DNA of 62,561 nt from JBCCEJ01 sp039030335 (GTDB taxonomy: Bacteria; Pseudomonadota; Gammaproteobacteria; HK1): the NCBI GenBank assembly GCA_039030335.1, contig JBCCEJ010000029.1, positions 1 to 62,561 on the forward strand, given 5' to 3'. The notes beneath the pieces are model-generated. The model was not told the DNA's origin, searched no databases, and was given only the letters and a program-made list of their open reading frames with translations. Below, piece by piece: positions 44,888-53,492 of this stretch; positions within the stretch are counted from its first letter, which is position 1; each line of letters opens with the position of its first letter. The position numbers were made by a program, and so were the translations under genes.

Positions 44888-45682
44888 ATGTACGAGCCGC
44901 GCACAGGCAATGGCCGCGAACATGACGTCATGCACAGGATGTTGGACGCCTTGGAGGTCCCCGCGGATGGCACGTTGCTGCTGCACAGCAGCTTCAAGCA
45001 ACTGGGTCTGGATGGTTATGACGCCGTCCGTACGGTCGAGGCACTGGTGCAGCGCATGCAGCCGGGTACGTTGTTGCTGCCGACCATGTCGTGGCGATAC
45101 GTACGCCCGTCATCCCCGGTATTCTCCTGCACGGAAACCCCGTCTAACACCGGTGTTTTGACAGAGATTTTCCGCTCTGCTTATGCGCAGCGCCGCAGTG
45201 TTCATCCGACTCATTCGATGGCCGCGTGCGGTACCAACACCAATTATCTGCTGGGTGAACATCACCTCTCGGGCACGCCATGCGACCGGAGCAGCCCGAC
45301 CGGACGCCTGGCTGACGTCGACGCGTGGGTTGTTATGTTGGGCATCGGCATGGACTGCTGCACGCTCATCCACCACGTCGAGGAGATGCAGGCTCCAGAC
45401 CTCTATGTGAACGCCGCACCCGACGATGTCATCTACCGGTGCGTCGACGAGCGTGGGGATGAATACTGCATCGAGCTGCGCCGGCATCAGTTTCTCGCCC
45501 GTGACTTCTGGCAGTACCAGGATGCGCTGGCGCACCGGGGTCAGCTTGGTGTTTTCCGATGCGACAACGCCCTTGCCATGGGTTTCAGAGCCCGGGATCT
45601 GGTCGCGGTCGTCGAAGAGTCACTCGCGGTGGATCCGGGTGCGGTTCTGGCGCGCCCGGGCGCGCGCTACCGGATGATGTAG
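44888..45682 (+). CDS. AAC(3)-family N-acetyltransferase, probable amino-sugar modifier
   Basis: The protein has 264 residues. LLLHSSFKQLG at the start, LLLPTMSW, SNTGVLTEIFR and the active-site HPTHSMAACG are hallmarks of the aminoglycoside 3-N-acetyltransferase fold. Members in polysaccharide loci acetylate amino sugars, and the DegT gene five kilobases upstream may make the substrate. Antibiotic resistance is not implied. I chose ATG 44888, preceded by GAGGA; an upstream in-frame start at 44858 lies inside the carbamoyltransferase gene. Confidence 0.86.
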   Translation: MYEPRTGNGREHDVMHRMLDALEVPADGTLLLHSSFKQLGLDGYDAVRTVEALVQRMQPGTLLLPTMSWRYVRPSSPVFSCTETPSNTGVLTEIFRSAYAQRRSVHPTHSMAACGTNTNYLLGEHHLSGTPCDRSSPTGRLADVDAWVVMLGIGMDCCTLIHHVEEMQAPDLYVNAAPDDVIYRCVDERGDEYCIELRRHQFLARDFWQYQDALAHRGQLGVFRCDNALAMGFRARDLVAVVEESLAVDPGAVLARPGARYRMM

Positions 45683-45698
45683 GGGTGGGTCGCGAACG

Positions 45699-46151
45699 AT
45701 GACAACAGCAATACCGGCGAAACTGGGGTTGGGCGACGCTGTCGCTGCCATCATATGCGTGCACGACGGGCGGTACCTGCTGCAGCAACGCGACGACATC
45801 GAAGGTATCTGGTATCCGGGGCACTGGGGCTGCTTCGGTGGCGGAGTGGACGCCGGAGAAACGCCGGCGGAGGCACTCGAGCGGGAGCTTCGCGAAGAGC
45901 TCGACCTTGTCGCTACCGATGCGGTGCCGGCCTGCAGTCTGGATTTCGACCTGGCCGATCTGGGCAAGCGCCAGTATTTCCGGCGATACTATGAGGTTAA
46001 GATCCACGCTGACGTGTTGGATTCGCTGGTGCTGGGGGAAGGCACCGCCGTAGCCGCGTTTTCGCCCGATTACATGTTTCGTGAGCTGAAACTGACTCCG
46101 TATGACAGTTTCGCACTGTATTTACATCATAATAGGGCAGTGCTGCGTTGA
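45699..46151 (+). CDS. Nudix hydrolase
   Basis: The protein has 150 residues with the Nudix box GGGVDAGETPAEALERELREEL (about residues 47-68), complete with the REx2EE acidic residues that bind metal. YLLQQRDDIEGIWYPGHWGCFG resembles GDP-mannose or NDP-sugar Nudix enzymes. It may remove a side product or control the sugar-nucleotide pool. It overlaps an open frame running into the radical SAM gene, whose true start lies 30 bases on. Confidence 0.9.
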   Translation: MTTAIPAKLGLGDAVAAIICVHDGRYLLQQRDDIEGIWYPGHWGCFGGGVDAGETPAEALERELREELDLVATDAVPACSLDFDLADLGKRQYFRRYYEVKIHADVLDSLVLGEGTAVAAFSPDYMFRELKLTPYDSFALYLHHNRAVLR

Positions 46152-46180
46152 ACGCGGCCCCTCGTAGGAGGCGCACCGAG

Positions 46181-47233
46181 ATGAAGGACTGGACAAAAGC
46201 CGACTGGGTCGACCCGGAGCATCCGTGGACAGACCCCAGAGACGTACCGGAGCAGCCGGAACGGCTGCTGCTCGACTACGCGACGCGCTGCAACCTGCGA
46301 TGCCCGATGTGTATCGTGTGGGGTTCGGAAGAAGATCGCCTGATCGATGACGTCAAGGGCATCATGGATCTGGACGGATCGCGTCGGGTCCTCGACGAGG
46401 TCATGAACGCGCAGCCGATGATTCAGCCAAACCTCTGGGGCGAGCCGCTGCTCATCCCGGAACTCGCAACGGTGATTGCGGACCTGAAGTCGCGCGATAT
46501 CCCGGTCGCGATGAACACGAATGGCCTGACGCTCCGAGACAAGATCAGCCTGATGTTCATCGAGCACAAGGTCGACTCGGTGATGTTCAGCATCGATTCG
46601 GTCACACCCGAGACGCTCAAGGCAGTTCGCGGCGTAAATCGCCTGGAGAAGATCGAGCGCAACGTATTTCGTTTGATGGAACTGCGTGGCGACAACATCC
46701 ACCCCCGAATCGGCGTGTCCTTCACGCTGCAGGAAGAGAATCGGCACGAATATGATGCCTTCGTAGAACGCTGGGTCGGGATTGTAGACGTCGTGCGCAT
46801 GGGGCTCGTGTTCGATGATAACGAAGGCAACTTCCCTGAATTGACTACCGGGCTGACGCGCAAACCGTGCCCCGCTTTGTACACGACGATGCCGGTGCAC
46901 AACGACGGCACCGTGCGCCTTTGCTGCCTGGACGGTTTCCGCAAGACCGACATGGGCAACGTCTTTGAGGACGGCGTAAACGGTGTGTGGGAAGGCGAGG
47001 AGTTCGCCAAGGCCCGCTACTATCACGAGACCGAGCAATGGGACAAGATCCCATTCTGTGAATCGTGCAACGGTTGGGCCGAGTACGAGTACGAAGAAGA
47101 GATCCGTGACGGTCTTCTGATTCGCAAGTCCCCACAGTACGTCTACTACAACAAGATCGCGCGACTGACGAACTGGCAAGGCCGCATCCTGGGCGGGCAC
47201 AAGGCGCCGCCTGAAGAACTGGTCGAGTCCTGA
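46181..47233 (+). CDS. Radical SAM enzyme with SPASM-type C-terminus
   Basis: The protein has 350 residues. ATRCNLRCPMC provides the CxxxCxxC ligands of the 4Fe-4S cluster that cleaves SAM. NLWGEPLLIPELATVI and VAMNTNGLTL follow the usual barrel. A C-terminal Cys set (LCCLDGFRKTDMGNVFEDG and PFCESCNGW) indicates one or more auxiliary clusters. I chose ATG 46181 because a perfect AGGAGG lies at 46166-46171; a TTG at 46148 lacks this. No precursor peptide is visible nearby, so a sugar or sugar-nucleotide substrate is more likely. Confidence 0.9.
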   Translation: MKDWTKADWVDPEHPWTDPRDVPEQPERLLLDYATRCNLRCPMCIVWGSEEDRLIDDVKGIMDLDGSRRVLDEVMNAQPMIQPNLWGEPLLIPELATVIADLKSRDIPVAMNTNGLTLRDKISLMFIEHKVDSVMFSIDSVTPETLKAVRGVNRLEKIERNVFRLMELRGDNIHPRIGVSFTLQEENRHEYDAFVERWVGIVDVVRMGLVFDDNEGNFPELTTGLTRKPCPALYTTMPVHNDGTVRLCCLDGFRKTDMGNVFEDGVNGVWEGEEFAKARYYHETEQWDKIPFCESCNGWAEYEYEEEIRDGLLIRKSPQYVYYNKIARLTNWQGRILGGHKAPPEELVES

Positions 47234-47310
47234 GAGCCCGTTCATCTGTTGTTTCTACGGGGGCTGTGGCCGGCCGCGCCCCTGTCGCGTAGCTACATGC
47301 CGATCCGCTG

Positions 47311-48549
47311 ATGCAGCCGTTCTATTTCATGCTCTCGGTGTGGGGCCGGGCTTATTGCGATTTCCTCCTGAGACTCTGTATTCCGTCTCTGCTCGCTGGC
47401 CGGAATATCCCCGCACTCCCGGATGGCGCTCACAAGTTCCTGATCGCGTGTCCGCCCGAGGATTGGGAGTACATCGCGGCGCACCCGGTGCTGGCGGAGC
47501 TCCGCCAGTATTGCGAGCCCGTGCACCTGGAGATCCCTGCCCCTACGGCGCAGGACATCGCTACCCTGCACATGGGCAAAGGCCATATTCTGGCGACGGA
47601 ACGTTGTTCGGCGGACGGCGCTTACGGCGTGGCATTGACACCGGATCTGGTGCTCTCCGATGGCACCGTGGAAGCCTTGGTCAGGTCGGCCAGCAGCGGC
47701 AAGGAGATTGTGCTGGTCGCGGCCCTCAGATTCGCTGAGGAACCACTGCTGGAGCAGCTCTCCGAGATGGGCATCTGGACTGACGCGAGTCCGTTGACCG
47801 TATCGCTGACCGGGCGCCAGCTGGTCTCGCTCGGGATGGCTGCGATGCACCCGGAAACCGCAGCGCTCGACTTCGATGCCGAACTGCTGATGCACCATTC
47901 AGTGCTGCCGGCGACGCTCTGGCGAGTTCCACAAGACGGTGGTGTCGTCGTGCACTCGCTCAGCTGGGCCCCGTTGCTCATCGATTACGCCGCAATTGGT
48001 GATCACGATATTTCGACGCTGCAGAACTGGACGATGGACGGCGACTACATCTTCAAGAACTTCGGTATTCCGCAACACCTCGAAGTTTGCCGTGACTCTG
48101 ATGAGATGATGATCATGTCGTGGGGACCGAGTCACACATTTGTGCGTAATCCTTACGCCGATCTGCTACGTAAGCTCCCGGGTACCCGGCGTCTCTACAA
48201 CGCGGCGCGCGTCAGAATGAACGTACAAGCGCCGGAATTCGACGATTTGAAACGCCAGTGCGTTCTGGCACCCGTTAGGTGGCATGTTTCCGATATCGAT
48301 GAGCACTGGCTCCGGGTCGAGGAACGTGCCGCCAGAATCGTGCGGAGTCCGGATCGGAAAGACCGAGTTGTGCTGCTGGCGCTGGCTGAGACTCAGAAGC
48401 AGGTCGACCGGCTGGTCGTTTTGTGTGACTTCTTTCGCGGCAAGCCCTACGCGCAGTCGATCGTGCACAGGAAACTGGCACGACTGCGCGGCGCCTTGCC
48501 AGGACCACGGGCGCCAGATTCACGACCTAAACGAGAGAAAGCTGAATGA
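47311..48549 (+). CDS. Protein of unknown function in the glycan locus
   Basis: The protein has 412 residues and I do not recognise its family. The N-terminal half alternates hydrophobic strands and helices (FLIACPPEDWEYI, GYGVALTPDLVLSDGTVEAL-like segment) in a Rossmann or GT-A style. Residues 200-290 hold an HSLSWAPLL, TMDGDYIFKNFG and CRDSDEMMIMSWG series. The DGD could bind a metal-nucleotide. No signal peptide or membrane helix is visible. It is coupled by ATGA to the FkbM gene, so it belongs to the operon. A glycosyltransferase of unknown family is one possibility. Confidence 0.6.
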   Translation: MQPFYFMLSVWGRAYCDFLLRLCIPSLLAGRNIPALPDGAHKFLIACPPEDWEYIAAHPVLAELRQYCEPVHLEIPAPTAQDIATLHMGKGHILATERCSADGAYGVALTPDLVLSDGTVEALVRSASSGKEIVLVAALRFAEEPLLEQLSEMGIWTDASPLTVSLTGRQLVSLGMAAMHPETAALDFDAELLMHHSVLPATLWRVPQDGGVVVHSLSWAPLLIDYAAIGDHDISTLQNWTMDGDYIFKNFGIPQHLEVCRDSDEMMIMSWGPSHTFVRNPYADLLRKLPGTRRLYNAARVRMNVQAPEFDDLKRQCVLAPVRWHVSDIDEHWLRVEERAARIVRSPDRKDRVVLLALAETQKQVDRLVVLCDFFRGKPYAQSIVHRKLARLRGALPGPRAPDSRPKREKAE

Positions 48550-49700
48550 ACCTCGTCAATGTACGCGGCAACGGCCGGCAAATGCTGGAGCAGGCACAAA
48601 ATGCTGCCAGCTATAGAGATCACGTTGGCAAGGCGTGGGGCATCGCTGCTGATGGCCGGCTCGACCGCCTCGCGATTCTGGGTGCGGCCGAAGAGGGGCA
48701 GCGGCTCGCCGGTATTTGCCGCGCGGCCGGTATCGAAGTGACGCAGATCGTCGATGATCACCCCGATCGCCGGGGAACGATCGTCGAGGGCACAACGGTG
48801 GTGCCGGTGGAGGAACTGAACGTCAGTGCGGGGGCGCCGCCGCTCGTGCTCGCCACCCATCAGCTGCTGTCGCCGATGCGCAGGGTATTGGAGCAAGGTC
48901 TGGAGCGGGTCATTCCGTTCGCGGCGTTGGAGACCGTTGCGCCAGAGAGGTTTCCTCCGCACATGTTCTATACGAACTGGTGTGAAGAGCTCGAACAACA
49001 TCGTAGCGAGATCCTCGCGCTGTACGATTTGTTTGCTGACGAGCGGTCGCGGCAAGTGCTCGATCGCGTGCTCGATTTTCGGGTCACGTTCAATCCCGAG
49101 GCGATCGCTGACGTGATCGAACCCCAGTACTACTTTCCGGAAGACCTGATCGTCTTCGGCGACGACGAAGTGTTCGTAGATGGCGGGGCCTTCGACGGGG
49201 ACACTATCGAAACGTTCGCACGGCTGACCGACAATCGTTTCGCCGGCGTCTATGCATTCGAACCCGACAAGGCTACGCATGCCCGCCTGGCCGCGAGATT
49301 CGCGGCGGACGACCGCGTAACAGCGATCCCTAAAGGACTGTTCGACCGATCCACCGAGCTCTATTTCGACAACGCCGGTACGCGCGGATCGGTGATCGTT
49401 GAAAGTGCTGATGACGGCATCCGCATCGACGTCACGAGCATTGACGAAGTGGCTGCGGGCGATCCGGTAACGTATATCAAGCTCAATATCGAAGGCGCCG
49501 AACTCCCGGCTCTAGATGGGGCACGACGGACCATTGAGCAGTACCGGCCAACCCTGGCTGTTGCTGTCTACCACCGGCCCGCTGACCTCTGGGAGATCCC
49601 GCGCAAAATCAAGTCGATTCTTCCGGACTACGACCTCTATCTCCGTCAGCACGGCTACGGCGTGGTGGAAACGGCGGTCTACGCGATCGCACCGACCTAG
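48546..49700 (+). CDS. FkbM family methyltransferase with N-terminal Rossmann-like domain
   Basis: The protein has 384 residues. Residues 35-100 (LAILGAAEEGQRLAGICRAAGIEVTQIVDD) look like a nucleotide-binding or sugar-loading domain. Residues about 195-380 are FkbM: EVFVDGGAFDGDTIETFARL for SAM, AFEPDKATHARLAARF, and YIKLNIEGAELPALDGA, the conserved ExxE-type motif. FkbM enzymes O-methylate sugars or polyketides. Its start overlaps the unknown gene upstream. Confidence 0.88.
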   Translation: MNLVNVRGNGRQMLEQAQNAASYRDHVGKAWGIAADGRLDRLAILGAAEEGQRLAGICRAAGIEVTQIVDDHPDRRGTIVEGTTVVPVEELNVSAGAPPLVLATHQLLSPMRRVLEQGLERVIPFAALETVAPERFPPHMFYTNWCEELEQHRSEILALYDLFADERSRQVLDRVLDFRVTFNPEAIADVIEPQYYFPEDLIVFGDDEVFVDGGAFDGDTIETFARLTDNRFAGVYAFEPDKATHARLAARFAADDRVTAIPKGLFDRSTELYFDNAGTRGSVIVESADDGIRIDVTSIDEVAAGDPVTYIKLNIEGAELPALDGARRTIEQYRPTLAVAVYHRPADLWEIPRKIKSILPDYDLYLRQHGYGVVETAVYAIAPT

Positions 49701-49714
49701 GCCAACCTGCGAAC

Positions 49715-50878
49715 GTGGCGCTGTCTGAGATCATCCGTAAGGCCAGGACCCGGGGGCCTGGTTGGGTCTGGCGGCGAACACGCGAGGAGCTACGTACTCC
49801 GTCTTCACCGCTGGGGCTCAGAATTCGTCCCCTGGTTCGCGGTACCGTCGACGCGCTGGAGGGGCTACAGGCGCTGACGGCCCGCGCCGTGCTGCGTACC
49901 GGGCAAGGTGCAGCGCATACCCTGTATCTCTATTACGACCTCGAAACCTGTCCAATCACGTTCGACTTCGCGTGGGTGCTCTGTGCGGCCGAGTGCCGTC
50001 GTATCGAGCTGGGGCTTCGGCACATTCATGTGGTCTTCGTACCCGGCGCAGACTGGTCCGAAGGCCGCGAGTCGGCCGAGTACGCGTGCATCGTGGACCA
50101 CGACGCCCGCGAGTGGCGCTTTTCGAATGTACTGATACCGCTTTGTTCTCTACTGCCGTCCGTGTCCGGCTATGAACTCGCGAGCAGCCGCCGCGCGGTA
50201 TCCACCGGCAAGGCTTTGACGGGCGCGTCGAGCTACCCGCAAAACTACTCGCCGCTGGCGCCCGAGACGATTTCGGCTGTCCGCGATGTGTTCCGCTATG
50301 CCAGTACCGGTGTGGAAGTCCGGCATTTGCGTGCCGGCACCCAGGCGACCCGATACATCCGGGCATGGATCGAGCAGTGTGTCGGGCAACGCAGACTGGT
50401 CACGATGACGATGCGCCAGTACGGTTACCAGAGCTATCGCAACAGCAACGTACCCGCATGGACGGAGTTTGCCCAAGGCTTGGATTCAGACCGTTACTTC
50501 CCCGTCGTGATCCCGGAAACCGACGCGGCGCTCTCGGAAACGAATACCGACTACGGGGGCGTACCGGTAATGGCGGCCGCCGCGTTCAATGTGCGCCTGC
50601 GCATGGCGCTCTACGAACAGGCGTGGGTTAACCTGTCAACGAATTCGGGGCCGTTCATCACCACGTTTCTGAACGCTGGAACCCGGTGTGCGATGCTGAA
50701 GATTCTGGGTGCCGAGACACCGGAAGAAGTCGGACACAACATGCATCAGATCGGCTTTGAGATCGACGCTCAGCTGCCGTTCTCGGGTCCTGCGCAGCGA
50801 CTGTTATGGCGCACGGATGATGACGTGGCTGGAATTCGCGCGGGCTTCAAGGCGGTCGTGGACGCGCTCGAGGAGTGA
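49715..50878 (+). CDS. Hypothetical protein, possibly a GT-B-type glycosyltransferase
   Basis: The protein has 387 residues; family not recognised with certainty. LVTMTMRQYGYQSYRNSN begins a C-terminal half like that of GT-B enzymes. It continues with FPVVIPETD and WVNLSTNSGPFITTFLNAG, a segment like the donor-binding SGP loop of GT9-type transferases. The N-terminal half has a basic helix and a TLYLYYDLETCPITFDF strand. It starts at a GTG 14 bases after FkbM, with no strong ribosome site. Position next to a GT4 gene supports a glycosyltransferase role, which remains inference. Confidence 0.6.
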   Translation: MALSEIIRKARTRGPGWVWRRTREELRTPSSPLGLRIRPLVRGTVDALEGLQALTARAVLRTGQGAAHTLYLYYDLETCPITFDFAWVLCAAECRRIELGLRHIHVVFVPGADWSEGRESAEYACIVDHDAREWRFSNVLIPLCSLLPSVSGYELASSRRAVSTGKALTGASSYPQNYSPLAPETISAVRDVFRYASTGVEVRHLRAGTQATRYIRAWIEQCVGQRRLVTMTMRQYGYQSYRNSNVPAWTEFAQGLDSDRYFPVVIPETDAALSETNTDYGGVPVMAAAAFNVRLRMALYEQAWVNLSTNSGPFITTFLNAGTRCAMLKILGAETPEEVGHNMHQIGFEIDAQLPFSGPAQRLLWRTDDDVAGIRAGFKAVVDALEE

Positions 50879-50957
50879 AGCGGCGCACTCCGCAACTGGG
50901 CATGACGGCCGCAGAGCGGGTTGTGCCCTGCAGCCTGGGTTCTGGCGGGTAGACGCC

Positions 50958-52061
50958 GTGCGCCTGTGCTTCCTGGTGGGCTCGCTGGATGGCGGAGGAA
51001 TCGCCCGGGTCGTCTCGACGATGGCCAACTATTGGGATGAGCGCGACCGGGAGATCTCTATCCTGACATTCGATGGGCGCGGCGTCCGTCCGCTCTATCC
51101 ACTGAATCATGACGTACGCGTAGAGCGCCTGGATTTGCTGTCCGATAGCACCGGGAAGCTGCGTGCGGTGGTTAGCAATGTTGTGCGGATCCAGCGTATA
51201 CGCGCAGCCCTGCAGGCCGAAAAGCCGGATGCCGTCATGGCGTTCGGCGCCACTACGAACGTTCTCGGCCTGCTCGCGACACGCGGTTTGAACTGCTCTG
51301 TGCTGGTCTCTGAGCGCGTTGATCCCGTCGCCGAGCCGATCGGCAGATTCTGGAACGCTGCGCGGGGGCTGACCTACCGGTGGGCGACGCATATCGTCTT
51401 ACAGACCGAGGCCATGCGGGCCCGTTCGCCGGCCGGGTGGCAGGCGCGTTCAGTCACTATCCCCAACCCGGTACCGGCGCTCGATGCGCCTGCACCCGCG
51501 GCACGTCCGCGCGCCAGGCCGAGGGTCGTCGCGATGGGGCGGCTTGCATATCAGAAAGGCTTCGATCTGCTGCTCGATGCGTTCGCCCGCATTCATCCGC
51601 AGCATCCGGACTGGGAACTGGTGGTTTGGGGTGAGGGGCCCGAGCGAACCGCTCTGGAAGCGCAGACCACGCGTCTGGGTCTGGCCGCGGCGGTGTGTTT
51701 CCCGGGCGCTACGGACCGGGCCTTCGAGGAGCTGGCGGCGGCTGACCTGTTCATCATGCCGTCGCGCTATGAAGGGTTCCCCAATGCGCTCTGTGAAGCG
51801 ATGTCCGCAGGTTTGCCTGTCATCGCTACGGATTGCCCGAGCGGACCAGCCGAGATCGTTCGCGACGGTATCGATGGCTTACTCGTCGAGTCGGAGGATG
51901 TCGACGCGCTCGCAGATGCGCTCGACTCGCTGTTCGCCGATGCCGGCATGCGGACGCGGCTTGGCGGCGCAGCCCGTTCTGTGGTCGAGCGATTCTCGGT
52001 GAGCGAGGTCATGAGTCAGTGGGAGGCGCTGCTGCCATATTTCGAACACCGCGCCGGCTGA
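50958..52061 (+). CDS. Glycosyltransferase family 4
   Basis: This 367-residue GT-B retaining glycosyltransferase has LVGSLDGGGIARVVSTMANYW at the N-terminal acceptor domain. The donor domain contains MGRLAYQKGFDLLLDAFA, WGEGPERTALE and SRYEGFPNALCEAMSAGLPVIATDC, with the conserved Glu pair. No ATG opens this frame close to the homology, so GTG at 50958 is the likely start; the ribosome site is weak. It is the last plus-strand gene of the glycan region. Confidence 0.88.
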   Translation: MRLCFLVGSLDGGGIARVVSTMANYWDERDREISILTFDGRGVRPLYPLNHDVRVERLDLLSDSTGKLRAVVSNVVRIQRIRAALQAEKPDAVMAFGATTNVLGLLATRGLNCSVLVSERVDPVAEPIGRFWNAARGLTYRWATHIVLQTEAMRARSPAGWQARSVTIPNPVPALDAPAPAARPRARPRVVAMGRLAYQKGFDLLLDAFARIHPQHPDWELVVWGEGPERTALEAQTTRLGLAAAVCFPGATDRAFEELAAADLFIMPSRYEGFPNALCEAMSAGLPVIATDCPSGPAEIVRDGIDGLLVESEDVDALADALDSLFADAGMRTRLGGAARSVVERFSVSEVMSQWEALLPYFEHRAG

Positions 52062-52082
52062 CCGCCTCTCCGGCGCCGCCGC

Positions 52083-53327
52083 CTAGCCTCTTACGGCCAC
52101 TTTCAGACCGTCACTCGCATTTGGCAGCTGCGTCGTGATCACGCTGTCGCCGATTTTCAGCCGCGCGCTTCTGACCAGAACCTGACGGCCGTCACGTCCG
52201 TTGAACTCTCCGATCCGGGTGATGTCGACGCGTTGCAGACGCCCGTTCTCGACCCGGTATACGTAGCGGTTGCTGTAGACGGCGCTACTCGGCAGCGCGA
52301 TCGCTCCGCGCGCGGGCGGCAGTTCCATCCTGAACTCCACGGTGCGTCCAATCTGCAGCCATTCGCCGCCTTCGGTTACCGTGAACAGGCCATCGACGCC
52401 GCCACTGCCGCGCACCACGCGCGCGCCCAGGCGCGTCAGGGTAGCGCTGATCCTGCGGGTGTCGACTTGAGCGAGAGCGGTAACCGGCTTGTCGGCGGCG
52501 ATGGCCGCCTGCACACCGGGAAGATAGGCCCCGGGGATTTGTGCGCGCAGTTCGAGTGCCGTGATGTCGTACATGCCGACCATCAATGTACCTGGCTGCA
52601 CGCGGTCGCCCGTCGAGACTTCGACGTTGTACACGGGACCAGTGAACGGTGCTGTGACTTTGGTGCGGGACAGATCGAGGCGAGCCCGGTCTTCCAGCGC
52701 CTTTGCTCGGGCGTGGCGCGCGGTCAGTTGCGCGAGCCGGCTGCGATGTCCGTCCAAAGCCGTGCGCCGCGCATCTACCGCCATCGAGCGCTGTTCTTCT
52801 TCCTGGCGTGCACTGTCGAGCTGCGACCGCGAGCCGACGTTGGTGCGTGCCAGATCCTGTGCCCGCTTGACTGCCCGGCGCGCCAGTTCGAGAACCCGAA
52901 GTTCGCGTTGCAGCGCTTCCTGGTCGTTGCGGTTGCGCTGATTCTCGATCTCGACCTGCGCGTCGATCTCGGCGCGTTCCGCCTCGCGTTGACGAAGATT
53001 CAGCGCACTTTCGCGTTCGTCCAGCGTCACCAGCACGTCACCAGCGTCTACCAGTTGTCCCTCGCGCACATGGACGTCAGCGACATCCGCCGTCAGGGCG
53101 GCGCTCAGCCGCGCCGATCGCGGTGATTCAACCCGACCGTAGAGCGTGAGTTCCGGATTCTGGGCAGCGCGCCGCACCTGAGTTACTTCAACGGCCCAGA
53201 CCTTTTCCTTTATCTCCAGCGGTTCCGCTTGTGGACGCGACTTGTAGAGGGCGGCCGCGCCGGCGGCCGCGCCGGCGAGGATCAGTACCGGCAGCAGAAT
53301 CCGAAGAAGGCGTTTCAAAATGTTCAT
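52083..53327 (-). CDS. RND/HlyD-type periplasmic adaptor subunit, without a linked pump
   Basis: The protein has 414 residues. One N-terminal anchor (about 4-26) is followed by a split lipoyl domain (VREGQLVDAGDVLVTLDE and VTAPFTGPVYNVEVSTGDRV). Between them is a long coiled-coil hairpin (residues 110-215), and beta-barrel and membrane-proximal domains come after. This is a membrane fusion protein that would bridge an inner-membrane pump to a TolC-like channel. The pump gene usually follows on the same strand, but here the next gene is convergent. Start ATG 53327 follows GGGAG. Confidence 0.88.
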   Translation of the reverse strand: MNILKRLLRILLPVLILAGAAAGAAALYKSRPQAEPLEIKEKVWAVEVTQVRRAAQNPELTLYGRVESPRSARLSAALTADVADVHVREGQLVDAGDVLVTLDERESALNLRQREAERAEIDAQVEIENQRNRNDQEALQRELRVLELARRAVKRAQDLARTNVGSRSQLDSARQEEEQRSMAVDARRTALDGHRSRLAQLTARHARAKALEDRARLDLSRTKVTAPFTGPVYNVEVSTGDRVQPGTLMVGMYDITALELRAQIPGAYLPGVQAAIAADKPVTALAQVDTRRISATLTRLGARVVRGSGGVDGLFTVTEGGEWLQIGRTVEFRMELPPARGAIALPSSAVYSNRYVYRVENGRLQRVDITRIGEFNGRDGRQVLVRSARLKIGDSVITTQLPNASDGLKVAVRG

Positions 53328-53492
53328 CCGCTCCCCGCACCTCCTCAGATACTTCGAGCTTCGGTCTGTCAGCCAACGTGGCACCCGGACCAGCTGGCGC
53401 GCGGCAGCCGCGCACCAGTGCTGGTTTGGCTTGCCGGGCGCCAGTCGCTAACCTAGCTCGCGTTCTGCCACCCAACCCCCTGGAAGAGGTTC

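Noticed and set aside
44888..45682. Aminoglycoside resistance gene
   Set aside because: The AAC(3) fold is shared with sugar acetyltransferases, and the context is a glycan locus with an aminotransferase.
46181..47310. RiPP cluster around the radical SAM gene
   Set aside because: I found no short frame with a leader-like sequence or Cys/Gly-rich core within the flanking gaps, and the neighbours are glycan genes.
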